DNA of 64,000 nt from Brenneria bubanii (GCF_022378355.1 NZ_JAKMAJ010000001.1:62001-126000); one strand, 5' to 3'. Shown: positions 49,801 through 58,727, numbered from the stretch's first letter. Translations and numbers: made by a program. Notes: generated by a model from the sequence alone, not told the origin.

Positions 49801-49994
49801 TTCGGCCCAAAATGATGACCGTCGCGACAATCATGGCCGGTTTATTGCCGATCATGTGGGGCGGCGGCAGCGGTTCGGAGATTATGCAGCGTATCGCCGC
49901 GCCGATGATCGGGGGTATGGTCAGCGCGCCGCTGCTTTCCATGCTGGTCATCCCGGCGGTTTATCTGTTGTTGCACAAGAATGATTCGAATTAG
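46869..49994 (+). CDS. cusA: Copper/silver RND efflux pump, inner-membrane subunit
   Basis: Proton-driven trimeric exporter of Cu(I)/Ag(I) from periplasm and cytoplasm. The 1041-residue protein shows the RND layout (twelve membrane segments, two large periplasmic loops). The methionines that bind copper in CusA are present in the second loop: [16 protein letters not shown] and [12 protein letters not shown]. This favours copper/silver over cobalt/zinc (CzcA). It is the last gene of the cluster. Confidence 0.95.
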   Translation: MIAYVIRWSLKNRLLVVLAALLMAVWGVISLQKSPLDALPDLSDVQVIIRVSYPGKAPQVVENQVTYPLTTTMLSVPGAKTVRGFSMFGDAYVYILFEDGTDPYWARSRVLEYLSQAQSSLPAEAKTALGPDATGVGWIYEYALVDRSGRHSLADLRGIQDWLLKFELKTIPNVAEIASVGGMVKQYQVVVDPERMRAQNITHQQIISAIQAANQESGGSVVELAETEYMIRTAGYLKNVQDFNQVVITSRNGVPVLLADVATLREGPEIRRGIAELNGEGEVAGGIIVLRYGKNALETLHAVKARLQEIQKSLPEGIEIIPTYDRSQLIEQAIETLSHKLLEEFAVVTVICVLFLFHLRSALVAIISLPLGILGAFIIMRYQGVNANIMSLGGIAIAIGAMVDAAIVMIENMHKVIEQWRRHNPGRDPQDKEWWQLAERAATEVGPALFCSLLIITLSFVPVFSLEAQEGRMFSPLAFTKTYAMAVAAGLGITLVPVLMGYFVRGKIPDEQANPLNRWLIALYHPVLQQVLNHPKTTLLIAGGLLLLTLFPLSRLGSEFMPPLNEGDLLYMPSTLPGISAREATRLLQQTDRLIKTVPEVASVFGKAGRAETATDPAPLTMLESTIRLKPREQWRPGMTMDKLIAELDSTVNIPGIANVWVPPIRNRLDMLATGIKSPVGIKVNGNNIQDIERIAAQIEQVVKKVPGVTSALAERLAGGRYIDIAINRRQAARYGVSVNELQSLVSTLIGGQNIGETIEGRQRYPINIRYPRELRDSLDKLRDLPIVTAGGARVTLADLADIGVSEGPPMLKSENGRLSDWIYVDLRGRDLKSAVEDMRQAVARQVTLPEGISLSWSGQFEYLERATEKMKIVVPFTLLIIFILLYVTFNRIKDALLIMATLPFALIGGVWLLYILGYNLSVAGAVGFIALAGVSAEFGVIMLLYLNHAVEKHRLAGQPLSRPQLMAAIHEGAVLRVRPKMMTVATIMAGLLPIMWGGGSGSEIMQRIAAPMIGGMVSAPLLSMLVIPAVYLLLHKNDSN

Positions 49995-50050
49995 CTGAAT
50001 CGATAAAGCCAAGCGTGATTTTGAACAAATATAGCGCTGATAAATGGCAT

Positions 50051-50080
50051 CGGTTATCGACTATCGATTGCCGATAACCG
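50051..50080. promoter_or_regulatory. Inverted repeat overlapping the gpmA promoter
   Basis: CGGTTATCG (50051-50059) and CGATAACCG (50072-50080) are perfect 9-bp arms with a 12-bp centre. The right arm overlaps the proposed gpmA -35 box. This suits a repressor operator; no regulator is assigned. Confidence 0.5.
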
Positions 50081-50097
50081 TCCTCCGCCCCTATAAT
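50068..50097 (+). promoter_or_regulatory. Promoter of gpmA
   Basis: TTGCCG (-35, 50068-50073) and TATAAT (-10, 50092-50097) with an 18-bp spacer lie about 45 nt upstream of the gpmA ATG. The -10 is a perfect sigma-70 box. Confidence 0.7.
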
Positions 50098-50142
50098 GGA
50101 GCGAGTTATCACAGAAATCTTAGGATATGAAGGAGTTTAGCT

Positions 50143-50895
50143 ATGGCTGTAACTAAGCTGGTACTGGTAAGACACGGTGAAAGCCAGTGGAACAACGAAA
50201 ACCGCTTCACAGGCTGGTATGATGTTGATCTGTCCGACAAAGGTCGTTCAGAAGCAAAAGCTGCGGGTAAGTTACTTAAAGATGAAGGTTTTTCCTTTGA
50301 CTTCGCTTACACCTCTGTGCTGAAACGCGCTATTCATACGCTGTGGAATGTACTGGACGAGCTGGATCAAGCCTGGCTGCCAGTGGAAAAATGCTGGAAA
50401 CTGAATGAACGTCATTACGGCGCGCTTCAGGGTCTGAACAAAGCGGAAACCGCAGAAAAATACGGCGACGCTCAGGTTAAACAATGGCGTCGTGGCTTTG
50501 CCGTTACTCCGCCGGAACTGACTCGCGATGACGAACGTTTCCCTGGGCACGACCCGCGCTACGCCTCTTTGAGCGACAAAGAGCTTCCGCTGACTGAAAG
50601 CCTGGCGCTGACCATCGAACGCGTTGTGCCTTACTGGAATGAAACCATTCTGCCGCGCATTAAAAGCGGTGAACGCGTGATTATCGCCGCTCACGGCAAC
50701 TCTCTGCGTGCGCTGGTTAAATACCTGGACAATATGGGCGAAGACGAAATTCTTGAACTGAATATCCCAACCGGCGTGCCGTTGGTTTATGAGTTTGATG
50801 AAAACTTCAAACCCATCAAACACTACTATCTGGGTAATGCCGATGAAATCGCAGCGAAAGCCGCGGCAGTAGCAAACCAGGGTAAAGCCAAGTAA
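50143..50895 (+). CDS. gpmA: 2,3-bisphosphoglycerate-dependent phosphoglycerate mutase
   Basis: Interconverts 3- and 2-phosphoglycerate in glycolysis. The 250-residue protein has [12 protein letters not shown] (phospho-His), the substrate loop [15 protein letters not shown] and [21 protein letters not shown] ribosome site lies 7 nt before the ATG. It is convergent with aroG and shares a terminator with it. Confidence 0.98.
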   Translation: MAVTKLVLVRHGESQWNNENRFTGWYDVDLSDKGRSEAKAAGKLLKDEGFSFDFAYTSVLKRAIHTLWNVLDELDQAWLPVEKCWKLNERHYGALQGLNKAETAEKYGDAQVKQWRRGFAVTPPELTRDDERFPGHDPRYASLSDKELPLTESLALTIERVVPYWNETILPRIKSGERVIIAAHGNSLRALVKYLDNMGEDEILELNIPTGVPLVYEFDENFKPIKHYYLGNADEIAAKAAAVANQGKAK

Positions 50896-50916
50896 TTTTG
50901 GTTTGACCGCATAAAA

Positions 50917-50945
50917 AAACCAGCCTCACGGCTGGTTTTTTTATT
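50917..50945. terminator. Bidirectional terminator between gpmA and aroG
   Basis: AAACCAGCC (50917-50925) and GGCTGGTTT (50930-50938) form a 9-bp stem with a TCAC loop, flanked by an A-run on the left and a T-run on the right. It can end both gpmA (plus) and aroG (minus) transcripts. Confidence 0.93.
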
Positions 50946-50961
50946 ACTTTTTTACAACAAC

Positions 50962-52017
50962 CTATTTGCCGCGGCGTTGGCGCACGGCCGTCGCCAACTG
51001 GCGCAACAGCACTTGCGTATCTTCCCAACCGATGCAGGCATCCGTCACGCTCTTGCCATAAACCAGCGGTTCACCGCTTTCCAGGTTTTGGTTACCTTCA
51101 ACCAACGCGCTTTCAACCATTACGCCCATAATGGCTTTTTCACCTTGGGCAATCTGACCGCTGACGTCTTCACAAACATCCATCTGCTTTTTGAACTGTT
51201 TGCTGCTGTTGGCATGACTGAAGTCAATCATTACCTGCGGCGACAGTCCGGCTTTTTCCAGACCCGTCTTGACCTCTTTAACATGTTCCGCACTGTAGTT
51301 CGGCGCCTTGCCGCCGCGCAGAATAATGTGACAATCATTATTGCCGCTGGTGTTAACGATAGCGGAATGCCCCCACTTGGTGACGGACAGGAAGCAATGC
51401 GGCGCGCTGGCGGCGTTAATCGCGTCGATAGCGACCTTAATGGTGCCGTCCGTACCGTTCTTAAAGCCGACCGGACAAGACAGCCCAGAGGCCAGCTCAC
51501 GATGTACCTGAGACTCCGTCGTGCGAGCGCCGATGGCGCCCCAGCTCATCAAGTCAGCCAGATACTGAGGCGTGATCATATCCAGAAACTCGCCCGCAGT
51601 AGGCAGACCGGTGTTATTGATATCCAGCAGCAGTTGGCGGGCAATACGCAATCCATCGTTAATCTGGTAGCTGTGATCCAGATGAGGATCGTTGATCAAG
51701 CCTTTCCAACCCACCGTGGTACGCGGCTTTTCAAAGTAAACACGCATCACTATTTCTAAATCGTCATGCAGTTCCTGCCGCAATTGCAGCAGACGGGCGG
51801 CATATTCCTTAGCCGCTTTAGGATCGTGAATAGAACAGGGGCCAATGATAACCAGCAGACGATCATCATTGTTATTAAGAATTTTATGAATGGCTGTACG
51901 CGTGAACGAGACAGTTTCCGCGGCACGGTCAGTGGCCGGGAATTTTTCCAACAGGGCAATTGGCGGTAAAAGTTCCTTGATTTCTTTAATTCTTAAATCA
52001 TCATTTTGGTAATTCAT
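50962..52017 (-). CDS. aroG: 3-deoxy-7-phosphoheptulonate synthase, phenylalanine-sensitive type
   Basis: First enzyme of the shikimate pathway, condensing phosphoenolpyruvate and erythrose-4-phosphate. The 351-residue protein carries the DAHP synthase landmarks VIIGPCSIHDPKAAKEYA, VYFEKPRTTVGWKGLINDPH, GARTTESQVHRELASGLSCP and VMIDFSHANSSKQFKKQ. The start MNYQNDDLRIKEIKELLPP and the length match AroG rather than AroF or AroH. It lies beside gpmA, as in E. coli. Confidence 0.96.
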   Translation of the reverse strand: MNYQNDDLRIKEIKELLPPIALLEKFPATDRAAETVSFTRTAIHKILNNNDDRLLVIIGPCSIHDPKAAKEYAARLLQLRQELHDDLEIVMRVYFEKPRTTVGWKGLINDPHLDHSYQINDGLRIARQLLLDINNTGLPTAGEFLDMITPQYLADLMSWGAIGARTTESQVHRELASGLSCPVGFKNGTDGTIKVAIDAINAASAPHCFLSVTKWGHSAIVNTSGNNDCHIILRGGKAPNYSAEHVKEVKTGLEKAGLSPQVMIDFSHANSSKQFKKQMDVCEDVSGQIAQGEKAIMGVMVESALVEGNQNLESGEPLVYGKSVTDACIGWEDTQVLLRQLATAVRQRRGK

Positions 52018-52364
52018 AATAATTCCATCGATTCCAGAACGGTATTTTTAACCTACATCCAACGCGCGCCACCCTTGAGCAAGATAGCTGATAGATTGAG
52101 AAACGGCGCTGCTCATATCGCAGATTGACCATTATATGCCAAGAAAACGACTTAATGGCGCTGAAATTGACCACCTTTACCTGATCAAATGCTTTTCACT
52201 TCGGATAAGCGACATTTTAACCATATCGAAAAATGCTTATACCTGAATTCTTCATTGCTCAAATCGCTTTGCGCTACGCGCGATATTGAAGATCACCAGA
52301 AAAATTTCGTACTGTCGACTACAGTACAAGAGGAAATTAATCGGTAAAGACTCAAACAGGAAAG
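52018..52364. other. Divergent promoter region between aroG and zitB
   Basis: A 347-bp gap with no gene. It should hold both promoters. The clear structure is an inverted repeat at 52309-52327 near zitB. I found no convincing TyrR box for aroG. Confidence 0.45.
52309..52327. promoter_or_regulatory. Inverted repeat upstream of zitB
   Basis: GTACTGT (52309-52315) and ACAGTAC (52321-52327) are perfect 7-bp arms with a 5-bp centre, 37 nt upstream of the zitB start. It could be an operator within the promoter; no regulator is assigned. Confidence 0.4.
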
Positions 52365-53285
52365 ATGATGACAGATTCCCTTCAGGCAGAATCCGGTAAC
52401 GGCAAACGGCTGTTGGCTGCATTTATTATTACCGCAACCTTTATGGTCGCAGAGGTTATTGGTGGATTGTATTCCGGTTCACTGGCGCTGCTTGCCGACG
52501 CCGGGCACATGCTGACCGATACCGCGGCGTTATTCGTGGCTTTATTAGCGGTACGTTTTGCACAGCGTAAACCCAATGCAGGCCATACGTTTGGCTACCT
52601 GCGTCTGACCACCCTGGCCGCATTTGTTAATGCGCTGGCGCTGCTTGCCATTACCGCATTGATCGTCTGGGAAGCCATCCAGCGTTTTTATGAGCCGCAA
52701 CCGGTGGCAAGTCTGCCGATGTTGATTATTGCCGTTGCCGGACTGATGGCGAATCTTGTCGCCTACTGGCTGCTGCATCAGGGCAGCGAAGAGAAGAATA
52801 TTAATGTTCGGGCCGCGGCGCTGCATGTACTGGGTGATTTGCTGGGGTCGGTTGGCGCGATTGCCGCCGCCCTGATTATCCTGTTTACCAACTGGACGCC
52901 GATCGATCCCATCCTATCCGTCGTGGTGTCCTGTCTGGTGTTGCGCAGCGCCTGGTCGTTGATGAAAGAGAGTATTCATGAGCTATTGGAAGGCACGCCA
53001 AGTCAGATAAGCATTGATGCGCTGAAAAAAGATCTGACCCTGAACATACCGGAGGTCAGGGATATCCATCATGTTCATCTATGGCAGGTCGGCGAAAAAC
53101 CATTAATGACGCTCCATGCCCAGATAGTCGCCCCCGATGATCATGATGCGCTGTTAAAACGCATTCAGGCTTATCTGCTGCAACATTACCAGATTAGCCA
53201 CGTCACTATTCAGATGGAATACCAGCAATGTGATGATGACCACTGCGGCATCAATCACACGGATGGTCATCCGCACACTCATTGA
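52365..53285 (+). CDS. zitB: Zinc transporter ZitB, cation diffusion facilitator
   Basis: Exports zinc across the inner membrane by proton antiport. The 306-residue protein has six membrane segments. The metal-site HxxxD motifs are visible in [16 protein letters not shown] and [15 protein letters not shown]. The cytoplasmic C-terminal domain ends in a His-rich tail ([17 protein letters not shown]). A second ATG 3 nt downstream is equally possible. Confidence 0.95.
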   Translation: MMTDSLQAESGNGKRLLAAFIITATFMVAEVIGGLYSGSLALLADAGHMLTDTAALFVALLAVRFAQRKPNAGHTFGYLRLTTLAAFVNALALLAITALIVWEAIQRFYEPQPVASLPMLIIAVAGLMANLVAYWLLHQGSEEKNINVRAAALHVLGDLLGSVGAIAAALIILFTNWTPIDPILSVVVSCLVLRSAWSLMKESIHELLEGTPSQISIDALKKDLTLNIPEVRDIHHVHLWQVGEKPLMTLHAQIVAPDDHDALLKRIQAYLLQHYQISHVTIQMEYQQCDDDHCGINHTDGHPHTH

Positions 53286-53349
53286 GTTTAAGCGCAAAAG
53301 CGAAAGGCTCCCGAAGCGGGAGCCTGCGCTGATAATAATGAACCGGGCT

Positions 53350-54075
53350 TTAGGCGTCGGCGGATAAGGGTTTGGCGTGGTTTTCCCGCGCGCTCTTGAT
53401 CCAGAGCCAGGAGCCATTCAGGGCAACGAGCGTCAGAATCGCGTATTCCACCGCCATCGCGTAAACGCCCTGATAGGCGAAGATCACAACGCTGATGACA
53501 TCAATGACCACCCACAACAACCAGTTTTCAACGTATTTTCGCGTCATCAGAATCATGGCGACAATCGACAGCACCATCATCGCGGAATCCCAGAATGGGA
53601 AGGCATCCGGCTGTAAATCCGGCATTTTTACGCCTAACCCAAGCGTTTGCATGCCCGAAACCGCGATACGCGTCAGAACCGCGAACACCGCATCGATATA
53701 AAGGCTCATCAATCCGATGGCGACAACGCACACGGCGGACCAACCGATTAATTTAGATAACGAAAGCCAGCGTATTTTCAGTTCCACTTCCTGTGAATCG
53801 GTCTTGCGCGTCCAGGCGTACCAACCGTAAATATTGGCGGCAAAAAAGAAAATTTGCAGCAGCAGACTGGCATAGAGCTGAATCTGGAAAAAAATCACGG
53901 CGAATAGCGTGACGTTAATCAAACCAAATAGGTAATTAATGTTTTTTTCCAAACTCGCCAACCAGATACAAAGTAACCCGAATAACGTGCCTATCGCCTC
54001 TATCCAGGAAAGATCGTATCCCCCCGCCCCTAAAGGAATATGAACCAAGATATTACTGGTACTGAAAAAATCCAT
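53350..54075 (-). CDS. pnuC: Nicotinamide riboside transporter
   Basis: Facilitates uptake of nicotinamide riboside, a NAD precursor. I chose the ATG at 54073-54075 (MDFFSTSNILVHIPLG), giving 241 residues as in E. coli PnuC; the longer frame is not conserved-looking. It has seven hydrophobic segments, and LSWIEAIGTLFGLLCIWLAS and NIYGWYAWTRK are typical of the family. It follows nadA by about 125 nt. Confidence 0.94.
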   Translation of the reverse strand: MDFFSTSNILVHIPLGAGGYDLSWIEAIGTLFGLLCIWLASLEKNINYLFGLINVTLFAVIFFQIQLYASLLLQIFFFAANIYGWYAWTRKTDSQEVELKIRWLSLSKLIGWSAVCVVAIGLMSLYIDAVFAVLTRIAVSGMQTLGLGVKMPDLQPDAFPFWDSAMMVLSIVAMILMTRKYVENWLLWVVIDVISVVIFAYQGVYAMAVEYAILTLVALNGSWLWIKSARENHAKPLSADA

Positions 54076-54200
54076 CTCATCATCCTGTGTTAATAATAAT
54101 GCGCGATTTATTGTTATCCCTTCATCGTTCAGCTCACCGATGTAACAATGTCCGGTTAGCTGAAATCTGTTGGGCATAATCAAACGGAAATTATGCTTTA

Positions 54201-55262
54201 TCAAGCATTTCCACGACCCCGTAATTTCAGTGTAGCGGCAAAATCCAGCATGCGATTCAGCGGAATCAATGCCGCATGCCGCAATGCGGCGTCCACCTGT
54301 ATTTCATGCGCATCGCCCCCATGTTCCAGGCCGTTGGCGATGGCTTGTAAGCCGTTCATCGCCATCCACGGGCAGTGCGCGCAGCTGCGGCAGGTCGCGC
54401 CTTCACCGGCGGTCGGCGCTTCCAGCAGGGTCTTATCAGGGCAGGCTTGCTGCATCTTGTAAAAGATACCGCGATCGGTCGCCACGATTATCTCCCGCTG
54501 CGGCAACCGCTTGGCCGCCTGAATCATCTGGCTGGTGGAGCCGACGACGTCGGCCATATCAACCACGCTCTGCGGTGATTCCGGATGAACCAGAATAGCA
54601 GCTTCGGGATACAGGGCTTTCATACGTATCAGAGCCTGAGTTTTAAACTCATCATGCACAATGCAGGCGCCCTGCCAACACAACACATCAGCGCCGGTCC
54701 GCTTTTGTACATAGCTGCCCAGATGACGATCGGGCGCCCAGATAATCTTTTTACCCTGGTCATCGAGATGCTCGATCAACTCAACCGCAATACTGGACGT
54801 TACCACCCAATCGGCGCGTGCTTTTACCGCTGCCGAGGTATTGGCATAGACCACGACGACGCGATCGGGGTGCGCATCGCAAAAACGGCTGAAATCCTCT
54901 GCCGGGCAACCAAGATCGAGCGAGCACTCCGCGTCAAGCGTTGGCATCAGCACGGTTTTCTCTGGGCTGAGGATCTTTGCCGTTTCCCCCATGAAACGAA
55001 CACCTGCGACTAATAGCGTTGATGCGGGATGCGTACTGCCAAATCGCGCCATCTCAAGAGAGTCAGCGACACAGCCGCCGGTTTCCTCGGCCAGGGATTG
55101 AATTTCCGGATCGGTGTAGTAATGTGCCACCATTACGGCATTTCGCTGCTGTAACAAAGACTTTATCCTACGGCGATAATGTTGTCTGGCTTTCGCCGAT
55201 AGTGGCTTCGGCTTCGCCGGAAAAGGATAAATCGTTTCATTGCTATCAAGAAAGATGCTCAT
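54201..55262 (-). CDS. nadA: Quinolinate synthase A
   Basis: [4Fe-4S] enzyme that condenses iminoaspartate with dihydroxyacetone phosphate to quinolinate in NAD synthesis. The 353-residue protein has the three cluster Cys regions: [23 protein letters not shown] and [16 protein letters not shown] NadR-type operator lies 67 nt upstream, and pnuC follows. Confidence 0.96.
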   Translation of the reverse strand: MSIFLDSNETIYPFPAKPKPLSAKARQHYRRRIKSLLQQRNAVMVAHYYTDPEIQSLAEETGGCVADSLEMARFGSTHPASTLLVAGVRFMGETAKILSPEKTVLMPTLDAECSLDLGCPAEDFSRFCDAHPDRVVVVYANTSAAVKARADWVVTSSIAVELIEHLDDQGKKIIWAPDRHLGSYVQKRTGADVLCWQGACIVHDEFKTQALIRMKALYPEAAILVHPESPQSVVDMADVVGSTSQMIQAAKRLPQREIIVATDRGIFYKMQQACPDKTLLEAPTAGEGATCRSCAHCPWMAMNGLQAIANGLEHGGDAHEIQVDAALRHAALIPLNRMLDFAATLKLRGRGNA

Positions 55263-55328
55263 TATCAGTGTCCATGACGACGACTCCTGCTATCTGAAAC
55301 AACGAAAGTCGCACGTTCTAAGCTACGA

Positions 55329-55346
55329 TGTTTTTTATCCTAAACA
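55329..55346. promoter_or_regulatory. NadR operator of nadA-pnuC
   Basis: TGTTTT-TTATCC-TAAACA matches the NadR site TGTTTA-N6-TAAACA with one mismatch. It lies 67 nt upstream of nadA and implies NAD-dependent repression of nadA and pnuC. Confidence 0.85.
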
Positions 55347-55354
55347 AAATACCG

Positions 55355-55382
55355 AAAAAAAAGCGTAAAGTCGCTTTTTTTT
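55355..55382. terminator. A/T-flanked hairpin upstream of nadA
   Basis: Eight A, GCG, a 6-nt loop, CGC and eight T form a symmetrical 11-bp hairpin. It can terminate transcripts in both directions and most likely ends minus-strand transcripts from the DUF554 gene before the nadA promoter. Confidence 0.55.
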
Positions 55383-55556
55383 ATCTAAAAACCAGATTTT
55401 GTTTAATAAACCAAAAACAGCAGCATAATGCGGGTGAATACCGCCTTGAGATAAAGCGAGTAAGCGTTTACATCGACAGAAGCGAACTGACGGTAGGCAA
55501 TATCAAACAGGGGGAGGGGCTGGACCATAATACTTCTCATCGCTCAGCTAGCGTCA

Positions 55557-56273
55557 TTAACTGAAAAATCGATGCCAGTACAATGAAATGGGAATAATAA
55601 AAAACAGCGCGGGCAGGAAGTTTACAACGGCGAAGAGCTTAATCTGCGCGATTCGTAATCCAACCGCAATCATAATCAGTCCCCCGCAGGCGGAAAAGTC
55701 GCCTAACGTGACGACCGTCATAAACGGCATGATCAGCTTGGCGGAAAAAAACAGCAGCGTCTGAATAATAAACTGGGGGATAGCGATCGACATCACCGCA
55801 ACACCAAGCGTAATAGAGAAAATCAAGGCAGTGAAAATATCCAGCGCAGACTTGATAATCAGTAGCTGATAGTCACCACTCAAACCTTCGGTCAGCGCCC
55901 CGACAACGCCGGTTCCACTAGCGCAAAACAATACAATCAGCGCCGTAAAATTTTGTGTATAAACATCCTGCGGCAGACAATGTTCGGGAGTGGGCAATAC
56001 GCGGCTAAGCGCTTGCTGGATCAGCATGCCGGCTCGTTGAACGCCGTATTCCATACGACACAACTCACCGACGGCGACGCCAATGATAATCGCCAATGCC
56101 ACCGCTGGCAGTTGCTGGACTTTAACCACCAACGTGATGCCCATGGCAATAGACACCATGGCAAATGCCGGAGGCAAGCCGTCTTGCAACCGCTGAGGGA
56201 TAAATCGCCGCAGCGCGATACCAAGCCCGCCGCCGATAAGGATGGCGGCACCGTTAATCAAAGGACCAATCAT
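55557..56273 (-). CDS. DUF554 family membrane protein (YqgA-like)
   Basis: Polytopic inner-membrane protein of unknown function. The 238-residue protein has seven or so hydrophobic segments. It begins MIGPLINGAAILIGGGLGIA and contains VLFCASGTGVVGALTEGLSG, both typical of DUF554 (YqgA/YdfK-like) proteins. It lies between the tRNA-Lys repeat tail and nadA, a place where E. coli has no such gene. It is presumably transcribed from a promoter between 56274 and 56410. Confidence 0.85.
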   Translation of the reverse strand: MIGPLINGAAILIGGGLGIALRRFIPQRLQDGLPPAFAMVSIAMGITLVVKVQQLPAVALAIIIGVAVGELCRMEYGVQRAGMLIQQALSRVLPTPEHCLPQDVYTQNFTALIVLFCASGTGVVGALTEGLSGDYQLLIIKSALDIFTALIFSITLGVAVMSIAIPQFIIQTLLFFSAKLIMPFMTVVTLGDFSACGGLIMIAVGLRIAQIKLFAVVNFLPALFFIIPISLYWHRFFS

Positions 56274-56410
56274 GACATTTCCTAACCACTGCTATGCCTA
56301 CGACCATAGAGTACTCCATCAGCGCTCGGCGATGCTACAGTCAGCGGCAAGAGCCTGAAGCCCCTAATATACAGTAAACCCTCAGGTAACGGAAAATACG
56401 CCTCACCTTC

Positions 56411-57017
56411 TCGCTCGGCTCGAACCTGAACGCAGCTTCTCACCCGCACGACATGCGCTACATAAAAATCAGGTGATTTATTTCGACAGAATGGACGAGT
56501 AAAGTAATGGTTGGTCGTGCGGGATGACTCGGCCTTCGGCCTCACCCTTCGGGTCAACGCTGACGCGTTGCTGTCTCGCTTCGCTCGGCTCGAACCTGAA
56601 CGCAGCTTCTTACCCGCAAGACATGCGCTACATGAAAATCAGGTGATTTATTTCGACAGAATGGACGATTAGAGTAATGGTGGGTCGTGCGGGATGACTC
56701 GGCCTCCGGCCTCACCCTTCGGGTCAACGCTGACGCGTTGCTGTCTCGCTTCGCTCGGCTCGAACCTGAACGCAGCTTCTCACCCGCACGACATGCGCTA
56801 CATGAAAATCAGGTGATTTATTTCGACAGAATGGACGATTAGAGTAATGGTGGGTCGTGCGGGATGACTCGGCCTCCGGCCTCACCCTTCGGGTCAACGC
56901 TGACGCGTTGCTGTCTCGCTTCGCTCGGCTCGAACCTGAACGCAGCTTCTCACCCGCACGACATGCGCTACATGAAAATCAGGTGATTTATTTCGACAGA
57001 ATGGACGATTAGAGTAA
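56411..57017 (-). repeat. 170-bp tandem repeats carrying tRNA-Lys 3' ends (rtT-like)
   Basis: Units repeat at an exact 170-bp period: the marker TCGCTCGGCTCGAACCTGAA begins at 56411, 56581, 56751 and 56921, about 3.6 copies. Each unit contains the last 18 nt of the adjacent tRNA-Lys gene including CCA: copies at 56508-56525 (one mismatch), 56678-56695 and 56848-56865, identical to 57018-57035 of the real tRNA. On the minus strand the array is directly downstream of the tRNA. Inside each unit short hairpins (GACCC-GAA-GGGT, GGCC-GGA-GGCC) are visible. The unit length is not a multiple of three, so no repeated peptide is encoded. The architecture resembles the rtT repeats after E. coli tyrT. 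Confidence 0.9.
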
Positions 57018-57093
57018 TGGTGGGTCGTGCGGGATTCGAACCTGCGACCAATTGATTAAAAGTCAACTGCTCTACCAACTGAGCTAACGACCC
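57018..57093 (-). tRNA. tRNA-Lys (anticodon UUU), first copy
   Basis: 76 nt with encoded CCA. Minus strand reads GGGTCGTTAGCTCAGTTGG, anticodon loop ACTTTTAATC, T-arm GCAGGTTCGAATCCTGC and acceptor CACGACCCACCA. It continues directly into the 170-bp repeat array. Confidence 0.97.
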
Positions 57094-57145
57094 GCAATGC
57101 GGAGGTACTGCTGATGAATCTGATGCTAACACTTAATTCTGAAAT

Positions 57146-57221
57146 TGGTGGGTCGTGCGGGATTCGAACCTGCGACCAATTGATTAAAAGTCAACTGCTC
57201 TACCAACTGAGCTAACGACCC
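57146..57221 (-). tRNA. tRNA-Lys (anticodon UUU), second copy
   Basis: 76 nt, identical in sequence to the copy at 57018-57093. It lies upstream of it on the minus strand with a 52-nt spacer, so both are probably cut from one transcript. E. coli has a larger lysT/valT cluster at this place; no valine tRNA is seen here. Confidence 0.97.
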
Positions 57222-57271
57222 AAATTTCATGCTGCTTTAGCGTTTCGTTCTTGCCTTGGCAACGGCGGCAT

Positions 57272-57299
57272 ATATTACTAATTTAAATTTTCAGCGCAA
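57272..57299 (-). promoter_or_regulatory. Candidate promoter of the tRNA-Lys pair
   Basis: On the minus strand TTGCGC (57294-57299) and TAATAT (57272-57277) are separated by 16 bp and followed by a GC-rich start region (GCCGCCG), as in stringently controlled stable-RNA promoters. It lies about 50 nt upstream of the tRNA at 57146-57221. Confidence 0.5.
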
Positions 57300-57342
57300 C
57301 CTATTTTCCATAAAAATGGCCCAACTGCTTATTCTTCAAACG

Positions 57343-57387
57343 TTCAGGCACAAAAATCGCTCATAATGAGCAACTTTTGTGCCTGAA
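57343..57387 (-). terminator. Terminator hairpin after cpoB
   Basis: Outer stem TTCAGGCACAAAA / TTTTGTGCCTGAA (13 bp, perfect) encloses GCTCAT-A-ATGAGC. On the minus strand the inner stem is followed by GATTTTTG. It starts 10 nt after the cpoB stop and should end the tol-pal transcript before the tRNA genes. Confidence 0.75.
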
Positions 57388-57396
57388 GAAAAACGA

Positions 57397-58167
57397 TCAG
57401 GATGCGGACAGGCGTTTTTGCGCCAGCTTGGCGCTTTCGGTATTGGGATACATTTTTACGACCTGCTGGTAAACGGCTTTGGCTTTATCTGCCTGACCTT
57501 TTTCCTGCATAATCACCCCGACCTTGAGCAAGGCTTCCGCACTTTTAGGCGATTTAGGATAATTTTTTACTACATTGGCAAAGTAGTAGGCAGCATCATC
57601 TTTCTTACCCTTGTTGTAATTCAACTGCCCAAGCCAGTAATTAGCATTGGGTTGATAGGTTGAATCCGGATATTTCTTGATGAAGGCCTGAAATGCGCTG
57701 ATAGCCTGATCGTACTGTTTTTTTTCCAGTACCAGGGCAGCAGCTTCATTGTAATCAGTATTCGCATCACCGGAGCTAACCGGCGCAGCACTGCTATTTG
57801 CCGCCGGATTATCGCCAGCCGCATCTGGCGCCGGAGCGGCGGCAGATGAAGATGAAGAGCTCAATCCATCAATTTGCTGATAGATCTGTTTTTGTCGTTC
57901 AACAACCTGATTCAACTGATACTGGCTTTCCTGAATCTGACCGCGCAGGTTATCAATATCACGCTGAGTATCGGAGAGCTGTTGCTGAAGTTGGGTTAAA
58001 ACCTGACTGTGAGCGTTAGAAATGCGCTCCAGTTGAGTGACTCGATCTTCTACCGAGCCCGAGCCGACATTACTGATTGGCGCTGCCAGGGCAGTAGCGG
58101 CCCAGGGGGCCGCTACGCCAACCAGTAACGACAGACCCAATAAACGATGTCTGAAGTTACTGCTCAT
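57397..58167 (-). CDS. cpoB: Cell division coordinator CpoB (YbgF)
   Basis: Periplasmic protein that links peptidoglycan synthesis with Tol-Pal constriction. The 256-residue protein has a signal peptide (LLGLSLLVGVAAPWAATALA), a trimerising coiled coil (about 40-105, QLERISNAHSQVLTQLQQQL) and three TPR-like repeats in the C-terminal half (YNEAAALVLEKKQYDQAISA and onward). It follows pal by 9 nt, closing the tol-pal operon. Confidence 0.96.
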   Translation of the reverse strand: MSSNFRHRLLGLSLLVGVAAPWAATALAAPISNVGSGSVEDRVTQLERISNAHSQVLTQLQQQLSDTQRDIDNLRGQIQESQYQLNQVVERQKQIYQQIDGLSSSSSSAAAPAPDAAGDNPAANSSAAPVSSGDANTDYNEAAALVLEKKQYDQAISAFQAFIKKYPDSTYQPNANYWLGQLNYNKGKKDDAAYYFANVVKNYPKSPKSAEALLKVGVIMQEKGQADKAKAVYQQVVKMYPNTESAKLAQKRLSAS

Positions 58168-58176
58168 GCGATTCTC

Positions 58177-58686
58177 TTAATAGACCAGAACGGCACGACG
58201 GTTTTTGGCATATGCCGCTTCGTCATGACCCAGAACGGCCGGTTTTTCTTTACCGTAAGATACGATAGAGATTTGATCAGAAGAAACGCCTTTACCCTGC
58301 AGATACATTTGTACCGCATTGGCACGACGTTCACCCAGAGCGATGTTGTATTCCGGTGTACCACGTTCATCCGCGTGACCTTCGATAGTCACTTTGTATG
58401 ACGGGTTACTACGCAAGAATGCAGCGTGGGCATCCAGCATTTGCGCGAAATCAGAGCGAACATCGTACTTATCCAGATCAAAGTAAACGATGTTGTTGCG
58501 CTGTAATTCTTGCATTTGCAAACGCGCCTGCTCAGAAGAAGACGCGCTGCCATTTTCATAGCCACTGCCGTTGGCGGCACCGATGGAAGATTGGTCGCTA
58601 CCGGCATTTTTGTTAGAGCTACATGCGGCCACTGCCAGTACCGGCAGAGCCAACATCAGGCCTTTCAGCACTTTATTGAATTGCAT
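58177..58686 (-). CDS. pal: Peptidoglycan-associated lipoprotein
   Basis: Outer-membrane lipoprotein that binds peptidoglycan and TolB/TolA. The 169-residue protein has a lipobox (LAVAAC) and the OmpA-like domain with [13 protein letters not shown], the peptidoglycan motif [20 protein letters not shown], and RRAVLVY at the end. Confidence 0.98.
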   Translation of the reverse strand: MQFNKVLKGLMLALPVLAVAACSSNKNAGSDQSSIGAANGSGYENGSASSSEQARLQMQELQRNNIVYFDLDKYDVRSDFAQMLDAHAAFLRSNPSYKVTIEGHADERGTPEYNIALGERRANAVQMYLQGKGVSSDQISIVSYGKEKPAVLGHDEAAYAKNRRAVLVY

Positions 58687-58727
58687 CTCTTTGTGTCCTT
58701 AAAATAGTTTATTGTACATATCTGCAC

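Noticed and set aside
50977-51759. Long plus-strand frame of 260 codons opposite aroG
   Set aside because: It lies wholly within aroG on the opposite strand, a shadow of its codon bias, with no recognisable domain.
56282-56557. Reading frame of 91 codons on the minus strand in the repeat region
   Set aside because: It runs through the non-coding tRNA-derived repeat, has no family resemblance, and the repeat period is not a multiple of three.
56411-57017. CRISPR-like array
   Set aside because: The repeats are contiguous 170-bp units without unique spacers, and no cas genes are nearby.
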